64,000 nucleotides of DNA, taken from positions 14,080,678 to 14,144,677 of the forward strand of contig NC_133494.1 in assembly GCF_025370935.1 (NCBI RefSeq), read 5' to 3'. The notes beneath the pieces are model-generated. The model saw nothing but the letters and a program-made list of their open reading frames with translations, was not told the origin of the DNA and did no database searches. The position numbers and the translations under genes were made by a program. The DNA comes from Choristoneura fumiferana. Its lineage: Eukaryota > Arthropoda > Insecta > Lepidoptera > Tortricidae. Shown piece by piece: positions 23,842 to 36,284 of this stretch. How positions within the stretch are numbered: position 1 is the first letter of the stretch; each line of letters starts with the position of its first letter.

Positions 23842-24275
23842 TAGGGTTCCGTGCCCAAAGGGTGCCAACGGAACCCTATTACTGAGACTCCGCTGTCTGT
23901 CCGTCTGTCACAGGACGGTATCTCTTGAGTCGTAATAGTTAGACAATTAAAATTTTCGCGGATTTATGTATAGGTACTGTGGCCGCTATAACAACAAATG
24001 CTAAAAAGAAAATAAAATAAATATTTAAAGGGGGCTCCCATACAAAAACGGGATTGTTTTTCCATTTTTTGCTTGATATTAATAACGGCAACAGGTAGAT
24101 GCTTGAAATATTCACAGAATTTTTAGTTGTATAATCACTTTTAAAGTAAATAATTAAATAAAAATAAATATTTAAGGGGGTCTCATACAACGAACTTGAT
24201 TTTTTTGCCGTTTTTTTGCTAATGTCTAAATGTTGTATAGATAAAGGCCGACTCGCACTTGGACGGTTTTTTTTG
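23842..24275 (+). repeat. GGGTTCC interspersed repeat with duplicated 3' part
   Basis: AGGGTTCCGTGCCCAAAGGG...CGGAACCCTATTAC, CTGTCTGTCCGTCTGTCAC, then AATAAATATTTAAAGGGGGC at about 24015 and again a similar block at about 24160. Terminus GACTCGCACTTGGACGG. Confidence 0.7.
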
Positions 24276-24551
24276 ATAATCTCAATCGACACCCGCTACG
24301 TCTTTTCCCGTAGCCCAGCCAGACCAGGCACAATGTGGCGACACCGGCCTCTAAATCAGAAACCCGATACGGTAGTGTCGCGGCCCCGTGTCTGCGTCGA
24401 CGTATTTACTTACACGTCCATTTTGTATCGAGAACGTTACACGACTTACAAGGTGGATTGAGAGCTTAGCTGTTACAGTTACATGGTAGAGGAATGGGTA
24501 GCATTTAGTACCAAAGAGAAAGAAGAAAGTTTTTTCCATACAATACAATCA

Positions 24552-25095
24552 CATGATCATGTCAGCCGAAACACGTCCACTGCTAGACATAGGCCTCCCC
24601 CAAGGCTCTCCAATCAGACCAGTCTTTCGCTTTATTTTATGTGTTTAGTTTTAATAGGTCCCACTGAAAAACAGCGTTGTGGCTTGCTGCAACATTATGC
24701 TGAGTGGGCCCCAATTTATACTACCTATTCGATGTTTATTTTTTATTTTTTATTTCTTCCTAACGTGTTTTTTCTGTGTATCGAATATGTGTAAATAAAT
24801 GTCTCTCTCTCTCTCTTTCACTCACTCTCTCTCTGTCTTTCGCATCCAACGCGATCCCGCGATCTTAACCAGGTCGTCGCTCCATCTTGTTGGAGGCCTA
24901 CCGACAGCTCGTCTCCCGGTCCGCGGACACCATTCGAGAAACTTCTGACCCCACCGACCATCAATCCTGCAAGCAATGTGCTTGCCAACTGCCACTTCAG
25001 TTTCGCAATTCTTCAGGCTATGTCGGTAACCTTAGTTCTACTGCGGATATCATCATTTCTGATTCTATCCCGCAGAAGAAACTCCGAGCATAGAC
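24552..25095 (-). pseudogene. RTE LINE 3' fragment interrupted by another insertion
   Basis: 24552-24620 is the reverse of the RTE terminus (TCAGCCGAAACACGTCCACT...). The RTE coding block resumes at about 24845 (CGCGATCCCGCGATCTTAAC, GGAGGCCTACCGACAGCTCG, CTTCAGGCTATGTCGGTAAC), so about 220 bases split it. The interrupting piece holds AATAAATG followed by a TC microsatellite (24801-24837) and may be a small element's 3' end. The frames are broken. Confidence 0.75.
24801..24837. repeat. TC-rich microsatellite
   Basis: (TC)n with CACTCA interruptions, at the edge of the piece that splits the RTE fragment. Confidence 0.85.
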
Positions 25096-25245
25096 GTCCA
25101 ATACAATACAATACAATTACTCCTTATTGCACACCAACACATAGTAATTAATACAGAAAACACACGTAAACATATAGATATTTTCCAAGGTAAGCAATAG
25201 GCGGATTTCGCTTCAGAGCGATCCCTTCTAGGCAACCTTTACGAT
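25095..25245 (-). mobile_element. LINE 3' end fragment with (CAATA)n
   Basis: CAATACAATACAATACAAT, TCCTTATTGCACACC and GCTTCAGAGCGATCCCTTC match the LINE 3' pattern at 9822-9945 and 14030-14125 in diverged form. Confidence 0.5.
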
Positions 25246-25314
25246 AGACAGAAGTAAGAATTACATCTTAGCAGGCGGTACAATGTATTACAGTAGGTTA
25301 GAGTAACTCCCACT

Positions 25315-25520
25315 TATATCATAAATGCGAAAGTTTGTAAGTCTGTTTGTTTATTTGTTGGTTTGTTTGTTACTTCATCACGCAAATTCCGTTTACAGAC
25401 AGTTTGCATCCCGGAGAAGGACATTAGAATTGTTTTTATCCCGGAAAATTCCATATTTCCCGCAGGATAGTGAGAACCGAATTCTACGCGGACGAAAATG
25501 CGGGTAACGGCTAGTCAAAA
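25315..25520 (-). repeat. Lepidopteran repeat, inverted copy
   Basis: Starts with the reverse terminus ATCATAAATGCGAAAGTTTG and runs to GCGGACGAAAATGCGGGTAA CGGCTAGTC. Same family as 11908. Confidence 0.75.
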
Positions 25521-26009
25521 ATAAATAAAACTAACTATAATATACACAACAAAACTAAATAGATAGACTCACAGTAACATATAAATAAACTAACAACAAC
25601 CTTTATACGGAAGATGACTGATAGTGCTCCCTAAGCATAGATTTAAAGATAAAGACTTTGCCCGCCTTACGTCTATCGGTAGGAAGTTCCACAACCGGGT
25701 GGCCTGGACTGTATAATGAATAAACATAAAATTTAGAGTTGATACCTCATTTAGCTGGGTTTACTTTTTATTTTCATAGGCAAGCGTCTGAGCCTGGACT
25801 CTGTCACATTGCGATCTTAAGTTTTGTGTCTTTAGCAAGGTCTTTAGCAATAGAAGTGGCAGCAGGGTGTCATCTTTTGGGCATGTCGAGCACTGGGATA
25901 TTTACATTAGCTGTCTCGTGGCTTCGTCTAAGAAGAATTCTCTGATCATTGTCCTGCGGGAAAAGTACAATTATGCGAGATAAAAAAATATCTGATGTGT
26001 GAATCCGGG
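25521..26009. other. No firmly recognisable feature
   Basis: The stretch 25600-25740 (GGAAGTTCCACAACCGGG) may be a degraded LINE 3' region. Confidence 0.4.
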
Positions 26010-26155
26010 TTGCGAAATTTGCGATGTCGTCAGTCCTATGGGAGGCCTGCCAAGTTGCCAACGCTTCGTCTTCCGTTTCGTGGTCGTCACTCGATGACCT
26101 TTCTCCAAAAATTATCTGTTCTTCGAGCGATATGACTTTGCCTATTGCCATTTCA
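26010..26155 (-). mobile_element. Degenerate RTE LINE fragment
   Basis: CGATGTCGTCAGTCCTATGG, TTTCGTGGTCGTCACTCGAT and TGTTCTTCGAGCGATATGAC are the reverse of the RTE C-terminal region; no open frame survives. Confidence 0.65.
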
Positions 26156-26159
26156 ACTA

Positions 26160-27600
26160 AGCCCTACTAAGTGAAGTACTTGCACATGAAGGCTCGAATT
26201 ACTGAACGGCCAGTAATGCGGAAGGTTTATGATAATCGCAAATGCTCGTTATCTAGAGTGTAAGGGCTGGATACGTGTCATAGCGATTGCACTTTCAAAG
26301 CGGTTCATCGCCTTGCAGACAAAATTGATATTTTGTTGACCGGAAAAATATCAAAGTATATTTATTTCAAAGTACAAAGTAAAGTCAATATCATAATCAT
26401 AAATAATTTATTGAACCAGGCGTTACTTTGTGGAGGTTCATATCCATGAACTGAAACAATTATGTACTTTGCTCACCCGTGACCTTAAGCTGCGTTTATG
26501 CAAGAAATGTGTGTTCATGCAGTTCCTCCACTTACACACACAAAAATCACACAATCCCATCTATCACCACTACCACACTACACTAGTTCATTTCAAACTC
26601 AACCAGAGCTCGTCTTCAGAGCAACACAACCATTCACCGGGCTACCAGATGTTAGACTTACAAACCAAAACCACAGAATAACTAATAGTACTACCTTACA
26701 GAAGGGACACTCAAACAAAAGTCAAGTTTAGGTATAAATCGTTGCCTACTCTTACGACTTTGAAACTTATTATGTTACACGAGCGTTCATATTGCGTTGT
26801 GCACCGTTGACTCGAAACCGGTTTGGCGCCAAATCCAAAACAAAACGTTTTAATTTGCTAATGTAACGCCTCAAGTACCATACTTACCCACTTTATTGTT
26901 CTCAAACAAACTACCCACAAAAAATAATAAACTTTAATCGCCACACATACCATGCATTCATTCACATATTATTCACACATTTATTTATTTATTTCAGTGC
27001 CTGTCAAGCATCAGCAAATATGTTTCTACGCTCCGACTTCTGGCCGGAGGGTGTGGTGTTCCGTTGTTTCAGGGTAGCGATGAAGACGAGACTATGCCTA
27101 TTGAGTTTATATTTTTTATTGATAAATTAATAAATAAAATAAATTGATCTACTACACAATGATGATGTGGAATCTTTTATATAAATGTACGTGCGTCGTC
27201 TACAGATAGTATTATTACATTGGTACGCTACTTCAAAATGTGACATCGATCCCGCCAGAAACCGTCTTCAAATCAATCTGTAAACATCCAATAGGTACTA
27301 TCTTATTTTCGACATCAAATTAATCCCTAATTGGATTACAAATTTGCTTCGTTATTTTCTTTCAACTCGTTTTATATTGCTCCAAGTAAAATAATTTTAC
27401 ATCGGTAACGTTAATTGAAAAATTAGAGAAAATGATGAAATTAGATGAACATAATTTTTTACCGTATTCTTTATTTTTGTGTAGGAAGTTAATGAGTCTT
27501 AATATTATCAGATCGTTGTCGACAAGCGCGATAAAACAATATAAAAAAAAACAATTATCATCATCAGCAGAGAGACGTTGGTGGTCTTTCTTTCTCTACT
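26160..27600. other. No recognisable feature
   Basis: Short open frames only (for example 26430-26731 in two frames), no motif. Confidence 0.5.
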
Positions 27601-27607
27601 GTGAGTG

Positions 27608-27640
27608 TTCATATTCATATTCATATTCATATTCATATTC
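27608..27640. repeat. (TTCATA)n hexamer tandem repeat
   Basis: About five and a half perfect units. It encodes alternating Tyr/Ser on plus and Met/Asn on minus, explaining two spurious frames. Confidence 0.95.
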
Positions 27641-27734
27641 GTTGGTATTAATTTGTTGGTACGGGGCGGGGTCTCCTCTCGAGCGGGGTCTTCGTCTTGC
27701 CTAATGTAGCTCATTCTGGAAATATGTTGGCAAT

Positions 27735-27815
27735 GGGTAGTCAAGTGTGGAGAAATGGAGAGGAGGCCTATGTCCGAAGACGGGCGAACTAAAGGCTGTT
27801 ATGATGATGAATGAA
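27735..27815 (+). mobile_element. RTE-type 3' terminus
   Basis: GAGGAGGCCTATGTCCGAAG, then GGCTGTTATGATGATGAATG. It abuts the SINE that starts at 27816. Confidence 0.7.
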
Positions 27816-28026
27816 GCTGTGGTGGCCTAGCGGTGTGACCTACGGCCTCTTAAGCAGAAGATGGTGGGTGCAAACCCCGGCTCGCACCTCTGAGTTTTCG
27901 AAATTCATGTGTCCAACTACATTTGCAATTTACCACTGAGCGTGGGTACTACGGCCCAAGTCATCTCATTCTGAGAGGAGATCTGTCCCCAGAGTGATGA
28001 TGATGATGATAATGATGATGATGATG
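27816..28026 (+). mobile_element. tRNA-derived SINE, near full length
   Basis: TGGCCTAGCGG at 27823-27833 fits the pol III A box. GGTGGGTGCAAACCCCGG around 27864-27880 is a slightly mutated B box. The body GAAATTCATGTGTCC...CAATTTACC follows, then TGAGAGGAGATCTGTCCCCA and a (GAT)n tail. It has lost part of the middle relative to 3661. Confidence 0.88.
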
Positions 28027-28974
28027 ACCATCTTAAACGCTATCAGTTCTAACCAAGGACGCTAATATAAGTGAATTAAACGGTCGTGTATTAGTGTACA
28101 ATCGAGCAACATGTCGCATCGCATCGCGCCCGCGCCGCTTCGAATAACGCAGTTATTTTGAAGTAGTGTCGCCGAAACTGTTTGCATCCAGTTTTGTGAA
28201 CGGTTTTGATAGTTTACTTCTTTATTTATTTGTTTCTAATAACTAGACACATTGAAAATGTTATGGCAAAATATACAATTATTTTTTTCTAATGTTTTTG
28301 TATCATTACATTTTATTTAATTTGTTACGTTTGTTCTTGCAGGTCGAATAAAAACCACTTTTAGTAGTTAAAGCGACTTGAAATTTGGCATGGATATGAT
28401 TAGATTTAGGAGATTAGTTCAGACTACATTGCAAATACAGCTAAAAGGTTGTAGAAAAAAAACATGTACCTATCAAAACAGTTGACTCTCACAAGACCCA
28501 TGTATTTAGGTAGGTAATTGCACTGACAACTTGCACTGGTACACAATTAGTTAGGTATTAAGACACTTTCCTCTAACATGATCCGTGAGTTATCACTGTC
28601 AGTGCATACACTAAGCACATCTCATGTGCGACAGCGCAGCGATATCCCGCGACACATTGTTTTTCTTCGATTCTTCAAGTACCAAGACGCTTTGCTCTCA
28701 AACTACCCGTGTAGTTGTCAGTGCACACATTACCTGTGAGATACCGCGGCATTGTGGCGCGACGCGGTGTTTAGTGCGGCATTAAACCGAATTATTACAA
28801 GTAAATTAGGCCGAGCACGCCCACGGGCCAAAGTTAGTGCTTGAAAGTGTGAGCTTGAAAATTTACACGATTTTTGTCTTTCTGTTGCTGGCTTTTTCTT
28901 ACGCTAAGTTAAATAATGTTACAAATAATATAAGGATATTGGTAATTAACAAGAATGAGCTACGGAATGAAGGG
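28027..28974. other. No gene; weak internal repetition
   Basis: Around 28560-28660 and 28680-28775 two imperfect repeats share AAGACRCTTT, GTGAGTTATCACTGTCAGTG-like and RCACA...GATA..GCG motifs. Nothing else recognised. Confidence 0.4.
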
Positions 28975-29212
28975 GATCCTGGGTTCGATTCCACGCCGCT
29001 ATCGCTCGAACAAAACAGCGATAACCGATGCGGGAGAAAGGTCCTCGTGCGACCACGAATCAGAAGGTGAAGCGTAGACATTGCGAGAGTTGCGGCAACT
29101 GGTGGTTGCAAGTGGCGAGTTGCCGTTTATTGTGGCGTTCTAAGGGCGGCCTTTGTTCAACAGTGGCACTGTTACAGTGCACGTCTTCAGGCTGATGATG
29201 ATGATGGAAACA
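28975..29212 (+). mobile_element. SINE-like unit with B box and RTE-type tail
   Basis: GATCCTGGGTTCGATTCC near 28976 holds a consensus B box. About 170 bases on, GGCCTTTGTTCAACAGTGGC...TCAGGCTGATGATGATGATG is an RTE-type terminus. No clear A box was found upstream, so it may be 5' truncated. Confidence 0.5.
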
Positions 29213-29239
29213 ACCCGCAATAATCTCGTGATAAAACAA

Positions 29240-31277
29240 CAATGCCTTTCCAACAAATTAGCGAGCACCAATCACATATCATTTACCAATCGTGATCAAG
29301 CTAATTGCCCCGTCTACGGACGGACTGAGTCACGACGCCGCATCATACACATTAATCATAAACATATTGATAAACAATTGCCCTACCTTAAATGAGGGGT
29401 CAACCGGGCTCGCTGCGCTAACGTATACAATCGCTACCTCAATCGAAAACACAAATCGATTTCGACTCGAACAATCCAACACAGAATTGATTATCGATGG
29501 CCAGTAACATCGCGCATACTACGTTTGAATTTGGAATGTAAGGGTCGATTTTTCCGAGTCGCGTTGCAATCAAATTCAATCGTTTGCTGCAGAGATTTAT
29601 GGTAGAATTTTGTATGGGTATAGCGCAACTGTATGAAGGCTGTGTTGTCGGCAAAGCTTTGTCGCGGTCCGACAAAGGGGGCACGTGGGAACGTGCGCGT
29701 GCGTCGTCCTCGCGGTATTGTAATATTTGTAATGTATGGTTCGTGCGTCGATGGACAATTGATTTTGTGAAAGTGGCTTAGATTTAATGTAATTGTTGGA
29801 AATTGTTTAAGATACATACGAAGAAAAGGAATGCATAGTGTTCTTAACCATGTTGGAGCAAAATCACACAGGCACGCTTAATACTTTTTTGATTTTTTGA
29901 CGTCAAATAAATATCATTCCATGTAACATTAAAAAAAATCGACTAACTATAAAGACATGTTTATAATGTTGCTCATTTTTATCTCCAATGAATAAGCGTT
30001 CGACATTAGAAAGTCGTGCGCTATAAGACGAAATCAAAAATTACCCAACTTTAATTTGGATCACAAAAAACGTATGTGAATTTCATAACAATACGCCACC
30101 AAACAAAACGAAACCTTGCTCTACGTACTTACGTTACTTTTAAAAGTGTAACGCTAACAAAGCATGTTAACAATCGGACCCCACATACAGCCGTATTCTG
30201 CAAGTCACGCCCAAATGAGTCGATCCTATTATCGATACATGAGATACGATCGGCGCTTGTTTCGTGCCAGTATCAAGAAACAATTAAACTATTGATTGCA
30301 ATTTCGGAATAGGTGCATGAGTTCGGGGAAATTTGTGTAAACTCTGTTTTCAATGTGAAGAATGAAACGACTGAACGTTTTTTTTATATTATTTTGTATA
30401 TCGTTCTCTTGTTCATAATATATTATTATTTGTGGCATAGCGGGTAGTAATTACTTTTTTTATTAATCTGGGGAAGTGTCCCAGCAAGGCAAAGGTCTCC
30501 GATTCCATTCAATACCATACCAAACCATACCATTCAATTCTCGATCCGATGTAGAAAACATAATTGAGTTTTGATTACTTAATAAAAATTATTATCTAAT
30601 CTACTGAACCACGCGTGATGCGGTGTTGTATAGTATATATTTATTTAAACTTGTGTTTACGAACATATTTTATAAGCAAATATATTCTGAAGAAGGAAAC
30701 GAGATCTTCAAAAAATAATATTTTGGCAAGGCCTTTCGTCATCTGGCACTATTTTGATAATTTTTAAAACGAAATAGTCAGTTGTAACCCAGTCAAAATA
30801 GTAAGTTTCACCCTTAAATAAATTGTAATAATCTCAACCATATCGAAAGCAACCGTAGCGACTAAGCAAGTTAAAAAAATAATAAAAAAACCTCGTCGCT
30901 CGCGAAACTTTTTAATAGCGTCGCGGAGACCAATCGAAAAAGTATTGTTTAAATTTCGAATTCGAATGTCGAACTTTCGATCGTTCCGTTGTTTTGAAAA
31001 TGTACCCCGTGCTAACGGCTATACTTTGGACTCTTGAGTGCATGCGAGATGGACTTTTTTTATTCGCCTGCCAATTAGTGGAATTTTCCGCTGTTTTTGC
31101 CAACGAGTATGTTTATATTAAGTTGTTTAAATAAAACGGATGACTGAAAATTGCTTAACGATCTGATGTAGTTGTTGCGTTATCTAAATGTTAATCATAA
31201 ACGATAACATTGAGTTTCTTGCCGGATCCTAACACAGGTTTTTCCGAACCCATTGGTGGATATTGATATTTGTAAGT
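29240..31277. other. No recognisable feature
   Basis: Contains a CpG-rich stretch at about 29640-29730 and overlapping short frames on both strands. No coding signature or repeat I can name. Confidence 0.5.
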
Positions 31278-31704
31278 AATGAGGGCTATCGTTTTTTGTC
31301 TCACTAGATGGCGCACTGTTGCGTGAGGTTTTTAAGTATGGCTTTCAAAGTCTGTTATTACGGGCGTGAAAACAAAGTTCAGATCAAAATCATATTTAAT
31401 ACACCTTAAAACCGTACCATAAAAATATCGAGCATGCCACAGTGTTGCATAGTCCCCGTTTTGTTCGGAAAAAAGGGAGGACAAAGGTTTCCGAAAGACA
31501 AAACTGTCTCAAAACACAGACATTCATTGCCCCGGAACGCATATTTGCCATAATTAATTTCAGATATTGCAAAATATTCACAAAATTATTCTAATTATAA
31601 ATAAACCCGCGTAGCTCACCCAAAAACTATGAGATTTGACATTTCGGAGACCTCACGCTACACTAGCGCCTCTAGTGGCGAATTCATACGCGATAGCCCT
31701 CATT
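31278..31704. repeat. 427 bp TIR element (GAGGGCTATCG ends)
   Basis: AATGAGGGCTATCG at the left pairs with CGATAGCCCTCATT at the right. A second block CACTAGATGGCGC...GCGTGAGG at the left pairs with CCTCACGC...GCGCCTCTAGTG at the right, giving TIRs of roughly 50 bp with gaps. No open frame of note. This is a non-autonomous DNA element. Confidence 0.85.
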
Positions 31705-33366
31705 GCTGACAGATGTTTTTACTTTGACTTTGATAACCTTATGGAACTTATATAAACTTACGTAATTATACGTATATTTATCATAAATCAAGTTGTTTTA
31801 TTCACGCTACGTAGGTGTTTTTAACATCTGCTTGGTAAATGCTCCTGCTTGACTTTTGACCAGCCAATTAAAGTGTACCTAGCCATCGCTGCAATTATTT
31901 CTTTTTTTATTTACAAATTGTAAGAAAATATCCCTGTATTGGCCAATTTTATTATTCTAGCTGAATTCGTTCTTTAAATCAGCTTACCATCACTTAACAG
32001 TAGGTAAGCAATCTAAAAAAAAACCTATCACCAAACCCCTTATCTACTTTCGCGATTATTTAGGTATGTGAAAAATAAATTTAGTATCGTCCTAATCTTT
32101 GACAGCGAAGCTCTCACCACCCTGCCTACAATAATATAAATTGTACAACAGATAATATTTCCATAATAAATGTGTAATCCACCGTGGGCCGCCTGATGAC
32201 ACGTTACAAAACGCATTAGAACCGTCGCGTGCGCATCATAGAAATCACGGCTGCGGCTTAATTATACGAATTATACTAAACACGTGTTATTTGATTGAAT
32301 CCGTTGATGGATAATCTTGGGGTTACCCGGTGTTTGAGTTTATCGATAGCGATTGTCGATAAAAGTTTTTCGAATATTGAAACTTAGTGAAACAATTCCA
32401 AAGTTTCAAAATGTAACTAGCTAGAGAGACTTTTACGATGCCTAATTTCCAGTTATTTTATAACTTCGTTTACGTAAGTTTACCTATTCCATCAACGAGT
32501 TATACATTGATGCAGTCTTAATAAAAAATATAAACAGTTTTGTTACTAAAAATTGAGAAAATTTATATTCGACAAATGCAAAGTATTTTTAGTTAGATTA
32601 AATATTCGCCAATTGATCTGCCAAGGGCGAGTAAATGCTAAGATTTTTATCGAGAAATAATATCGTTGCCTGGAAGAAATCACTTTAAAATTATCATCAG
32701 GCCTATGCGTCTGTGCCAGCGAATTTTGGCGTGTTGCCTGTGCACAACGTCTTTGGTGGCTGACTAGACCGATGGAGAGCGACATGTTCGCCCACAGGCC
32801 AGACAAGAGAAGTCTGCGGATGTTGGTGCAGAACCCGCCTTGGTGTCGTTTCTGTCACTTGTCAGCATGTGCCTTGAGCCAGGTATAATCGCAATACTTG
32901 CGACCCTCCAATACCCGTCCGAGCCAATCTGTGCAGTTTTCCGCCAGCTTTTCCCAGTCAAGGTGGTTAATTTTGAAGGCGGCCATATCTCGCTTAGCGC
33001 AGTCCTTTAATCGCAGTGGCCAATGCCAAGAGAAACTTTAAAATAGTATTAATTTATAATGTGGAATAAAGTTTTTTTGGTACCACATGCTGATGCTGTT
33101 AATGTTGCCACTGTTAGAGCTTTACCCTACTGTAGAGGGTTAAGACTCAATAATATTGTATTGTATATCGACCTCCCCGATAACCCCCCAAACGGTGCGG
33201 CACGTGAGAAATCATCAATGGTAGGAAGATAATTGTGTACATCGACACATAATACCGATATAATATCGACACAATGACACGTTACGTCCTTACATTGGGT
33301 GCGCTATTGTGTCACATGAGTCGATTTTTCAATAATCTAGATGAGTTTATTTTTCACGTATAACAT
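31705..33366. other. No recognisable feature
   Basis: A short TTACCATCACTTAACAGTAG stretch near 31984 resembles the poly(A)-type retroelement tail; otherwise nothing. Confidence 0.5.
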
Positions 33367-33655
33367 TTTTTTTTATTCGACTGGATGGCAAACGAGCAAG
33401 TGGGTCTCCTGATGGTAAGAGATCACCACCGCCCAAAAACACCTGCAACACCAGGGGTATTGCAGATGCGTTGCCAACCTAGAGGCCTAAGATGGGATAC
33501 CTCACGTGCCAGTAATTTCACCGGCTGTCTTACTCTCCACGCCGAAACACAACAGTGCAAGCACTGCTGCTTCACGGCAGGATTAGCGAGCAAGATGGTG
33601 GTAGCAATCCGGGCGGACCTTGCACAAGGTCCTACCAGCTGCAAACACATACATA
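33367..33655 (-). mobile_element. Poly(A)-tailed non-LTR retroelement 3' end
   Basis: Reading minus: AGGACCTTGTGCAAGGTCC, GCAGCAGTGCTTGCACTG, GGTGTTGCAGGTGTTTTTGG, TCTCTTACCATCAGGAGACC, TTTGCCATCCAGTCGAATA and an A-run. It is the longest of three such tails here. The 98-residue plus frame overlapping it is antisense noise. Confidence 0.75.
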
Positions 33656-33799
33656 GGAGCATCTATAAAGTAAAAATTTAAATAGGAATTGAAAATACGG
33701 CTCTAGGTCTACTACATAATTCATATATTATCTATTAGGCTTCTAGGCTTTAAATGTGCTATTACTGCTCCTAATTTCATTATCTTTCCTCCACCAAAC

Positions 33800-33870
33800 A
33801 CAATGCAAATTTCTTCGCAGATATATGTACGGGTTTCTTCACGATGTTTTCCTTCACCGTAAGGCTCTGG
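33800..33870 (-). mobile_element. SINE fragment (middle)
   Basis: CTTCACGATGTTTTCCTTCA CCG matches the SINE body at 3810-3835. Confidence 0.65.
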
Positions 33871-34351
33871 TAATAAACACGGTAGGTAAACATGGCAATG
33901 AAAAGTAAATTTACTTAATACATTTAAGGCTATATATTGTTTCTGTAAATAAAGGTTCATGTATATTGGCAATATTATATATCTTATGGATGAGTAATGC
34001 AGAGGTGCACTAGGGTGCACTACTTTACAATTTCTCGGGATATAATCCTAAATGGTGTATGAAGTCGCGGGCAAAAGAAACGCGTAGTACTTTAACGTTT
34101 TCTAAAATTTTAACCCTGAATCAGCGAAGCAGGGTTTCAAAGCTGGTAAGAATCATAATTAATTACGTATGTAGGTTGATTTTTGTATAACAAAATTTGC
34201 ACCATCTGTCTAAAAGAAAATCCGTATTTGTATTTCCATGTAATCCTCCGAAAATTAATCAAAACACGAAAAAAGGATCGCAGAAAGTAAATGTATGTTA
34301 CTCCAAATTTAACGCGAGCGAAGCTGCGGGCAAAAGCTAGTAAATAAATAA

Positions 34352-34433
34352 ATTTCAAATTTAAGTTCCACATACATCCGAAAAAATTAAAGGTACGAGC
34401 CGGGCTCGAACCCACGACCCTCTGCTTGAGCTA
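34352..34433 (-). mobile_element. SINE fragment (head)
   Basis: TACGAGCCGGGCTCGAACCC and ACGACCCTCTGCTTGAG are the reverse of the SINE B-box region. Confidence 0.75.
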
Positions 34434-34839
34434 CATTAGGGCGTTATGAAATTCGGGCAAACGATAGAGAACCCATTACAGCGTGTTCTGTAAAACGTTT
34501 CCACAGTGGATAATAATGTACTACAACAAAATCAATAGCAAACAAACCCAAATCTTACTCCATTTCTCAACCGAACACAAATCTTACAACATAGGTGGGT
34601 CTAACCCTCCCCAGAACTTGGTGGCACATGTGCGCCTAATACCCTACATTAGTCAGTCTGTAATTGCCAAGTGATTCTACTTTCACTGTCCCTTACACTT
34701 CTGTCCCTTAATGCCAGTTTCTACAGTTGGGGTGTAGTTTGAGAGCTGTTTAAAGACGGTTTTAGTTCAGAGAGTGTTTTGTTTTGAGTATAAGTTATTG
34801 TAAAAATTTCATCTTTAAGCTTTATTAACTCCTGACGCA

Positions 34840-34975
34840 AAAACTCCTGCCCTCTCATCCCGAGAGGAGGCCTGTGCCAGGTGTTGCAGATGTTTATAGG
34901 CGGTAGTGAGCTCTTACCATCAGGAGACCCATTTGCTCGTTTGCCATCCAGTCGAATAGAAACAAAAACCTTTGT
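34840..34975 (+). mobile_element. Poly(A)-type retroelement 3' end
   Basis: GGTGTTGCAGATGTTTATAG, CTCTTACCATCAGGAGACCC, TTTGCTCGTTTGCCATCCAG and TCGAATAGAAACAAAAA. It is preceded by GAGGAGGCCTGTGCCAG, a SINE-like motif. Confidence 0.7.
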
Positions 34976-35084
34976 CATGACACACACCCCCTTAGCATGA
35001 AAAAATATTTCGCGACCCCCCTACCTGTTGCTTTTATTTCATGAAATTTATTTTGGGACAAATAATTATAAGTTTATCTTTTTC

Positions 35085-35175
35085 TTCCCATCCCAGCCTA
35101 TATACGTCCCACTGCTGGGCACAGGCCTCCTCTCAGAACAAGAGGGCTTGGGCCATAGTTCCCACGCAGGCACAT
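35085..35175 (-). mobile_element. SINE fragment (3' end)
   Basis: CAGCCTATATACGTCCCACT GCTGGGCACAGGCCTCC, then GAGGGCTTGGGCCATAGTTC. Confidence 0.8.
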
Positions 35176-35229
35176 TTTTTTTACCAAATATTTATAAACT
35201 TATTGTTTTTTTACTGAAGTAGTTTTCCC

Positions 35230-35993
35230 AGTCACTGATAGGGGCTTCGCGACCCCTCTAAAGAAACTTCGCGACCTCCAGGGGGTTGCGACCCACACGT
35301 TGAAAAACACTGAGTTAGGTTATGTTAGATGTTAATATAATTACTCGTATATGCCCAAGTGCAAGAAGTTAACGTAAGTGTCCATTTTTCTTGGTTTATA
35401 TCATAACATATTATGTATATAAATGACACGAATTAAACAACTTTTACTTTTATTTTAAATAGATTTGTTCAATCAACTTGCAACACACTACAGTCAGTTA
35501 GATCACCATTCCTCAAGTCAAGTCTCTCTCGAATGACCGCTCGTCCGTCCTTGCAACCGACCTAGCCTTCGCTCCCCACTCCAAGAAGAGGGGAGCAAAG
35601 CCTGATCAGTGTTGCCATTCGAGACGTGGAATGACTCTTATATAAATTTATACATTTCTATATGTGGTAGGATAATGCTATATTTATGATTAAATTACCT
35701 AAAAACAGTAAAAACACGACATAAATATTTATGATATCAGATGCGAATTCGTATAATGAATGAATAATTTTAGTTCAAAATTTTTGATTTACATCAGCGT
35801 CGTTTTCACTAAATCAACTCAGCCATATTTAAAATAAAATCAATGCACAAAAGCACCCCACAAACGTTATTTGCACAACGTTAGCAAAAATGCTGACGGC
35901 GTGAACAAATTGCAGGCATATCCGCGCTGCAGTGTCGGCATACATTGTTTACCCCAGTCGGGTTTTTTAGGTCGTTAATTAATGGGTAGCTTT
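35230..35993. other. No recognisable feature
   Basis: 35450-35640 holds CTGATCAGTGTTGCCATTCG and a TATATAAAT, which could be retroelement regulatory sequence, but no paired repeat is in the window. Confidence 0.4.
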
Positions 35994-36200
35994 TTAGGGT
36001 TCCGTACTGCAAAACTAAAAAAACCGGCCAATTGCGAGTTGGACTCGCGCACGAAGGTTTCCGTACCATTATCTATACAACATTAGACATTAGCAAAAAA
36101 ACGGCAAAAAATCAAATTTGTTGTGTGGGCTTAAATATTTATTTTATTTTATTTTGAATATTTATTTTTAAAGTGATTATACAACTAAAGATTCTGTGAA
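35994..36200 (-). repeat. GGGTTCC/GACTCGC interspersed repeat, inverted
   Basis: AAACCGGCCAATTGCGAGTT, GGACTCGCGCACGAAGG, then ACGGCAAAAAATC and the A/T-rich block; reverse of 6600-6815. Confidence 0.7.
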
Positions 36201-36284
36201 TATTGCAAGAGTCTACCTACCTATTTTGGCTCCAAACCCTAAATAAGATGTTTCCATACAAATTGACGTAAACGAAAAACTTAT

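Noticed and set aside
27432..27744. Overlapping frames with SYSYSY or NMNMNM runs
   Set aside because: Both come from the TTCATA hexamer repeat.
35450..35640. An LTR
   Set aside because: TATA-like and GTTGCCAT motifs are suggestive, but there is no second copy, TG/CA boundary or target duplication in the window.
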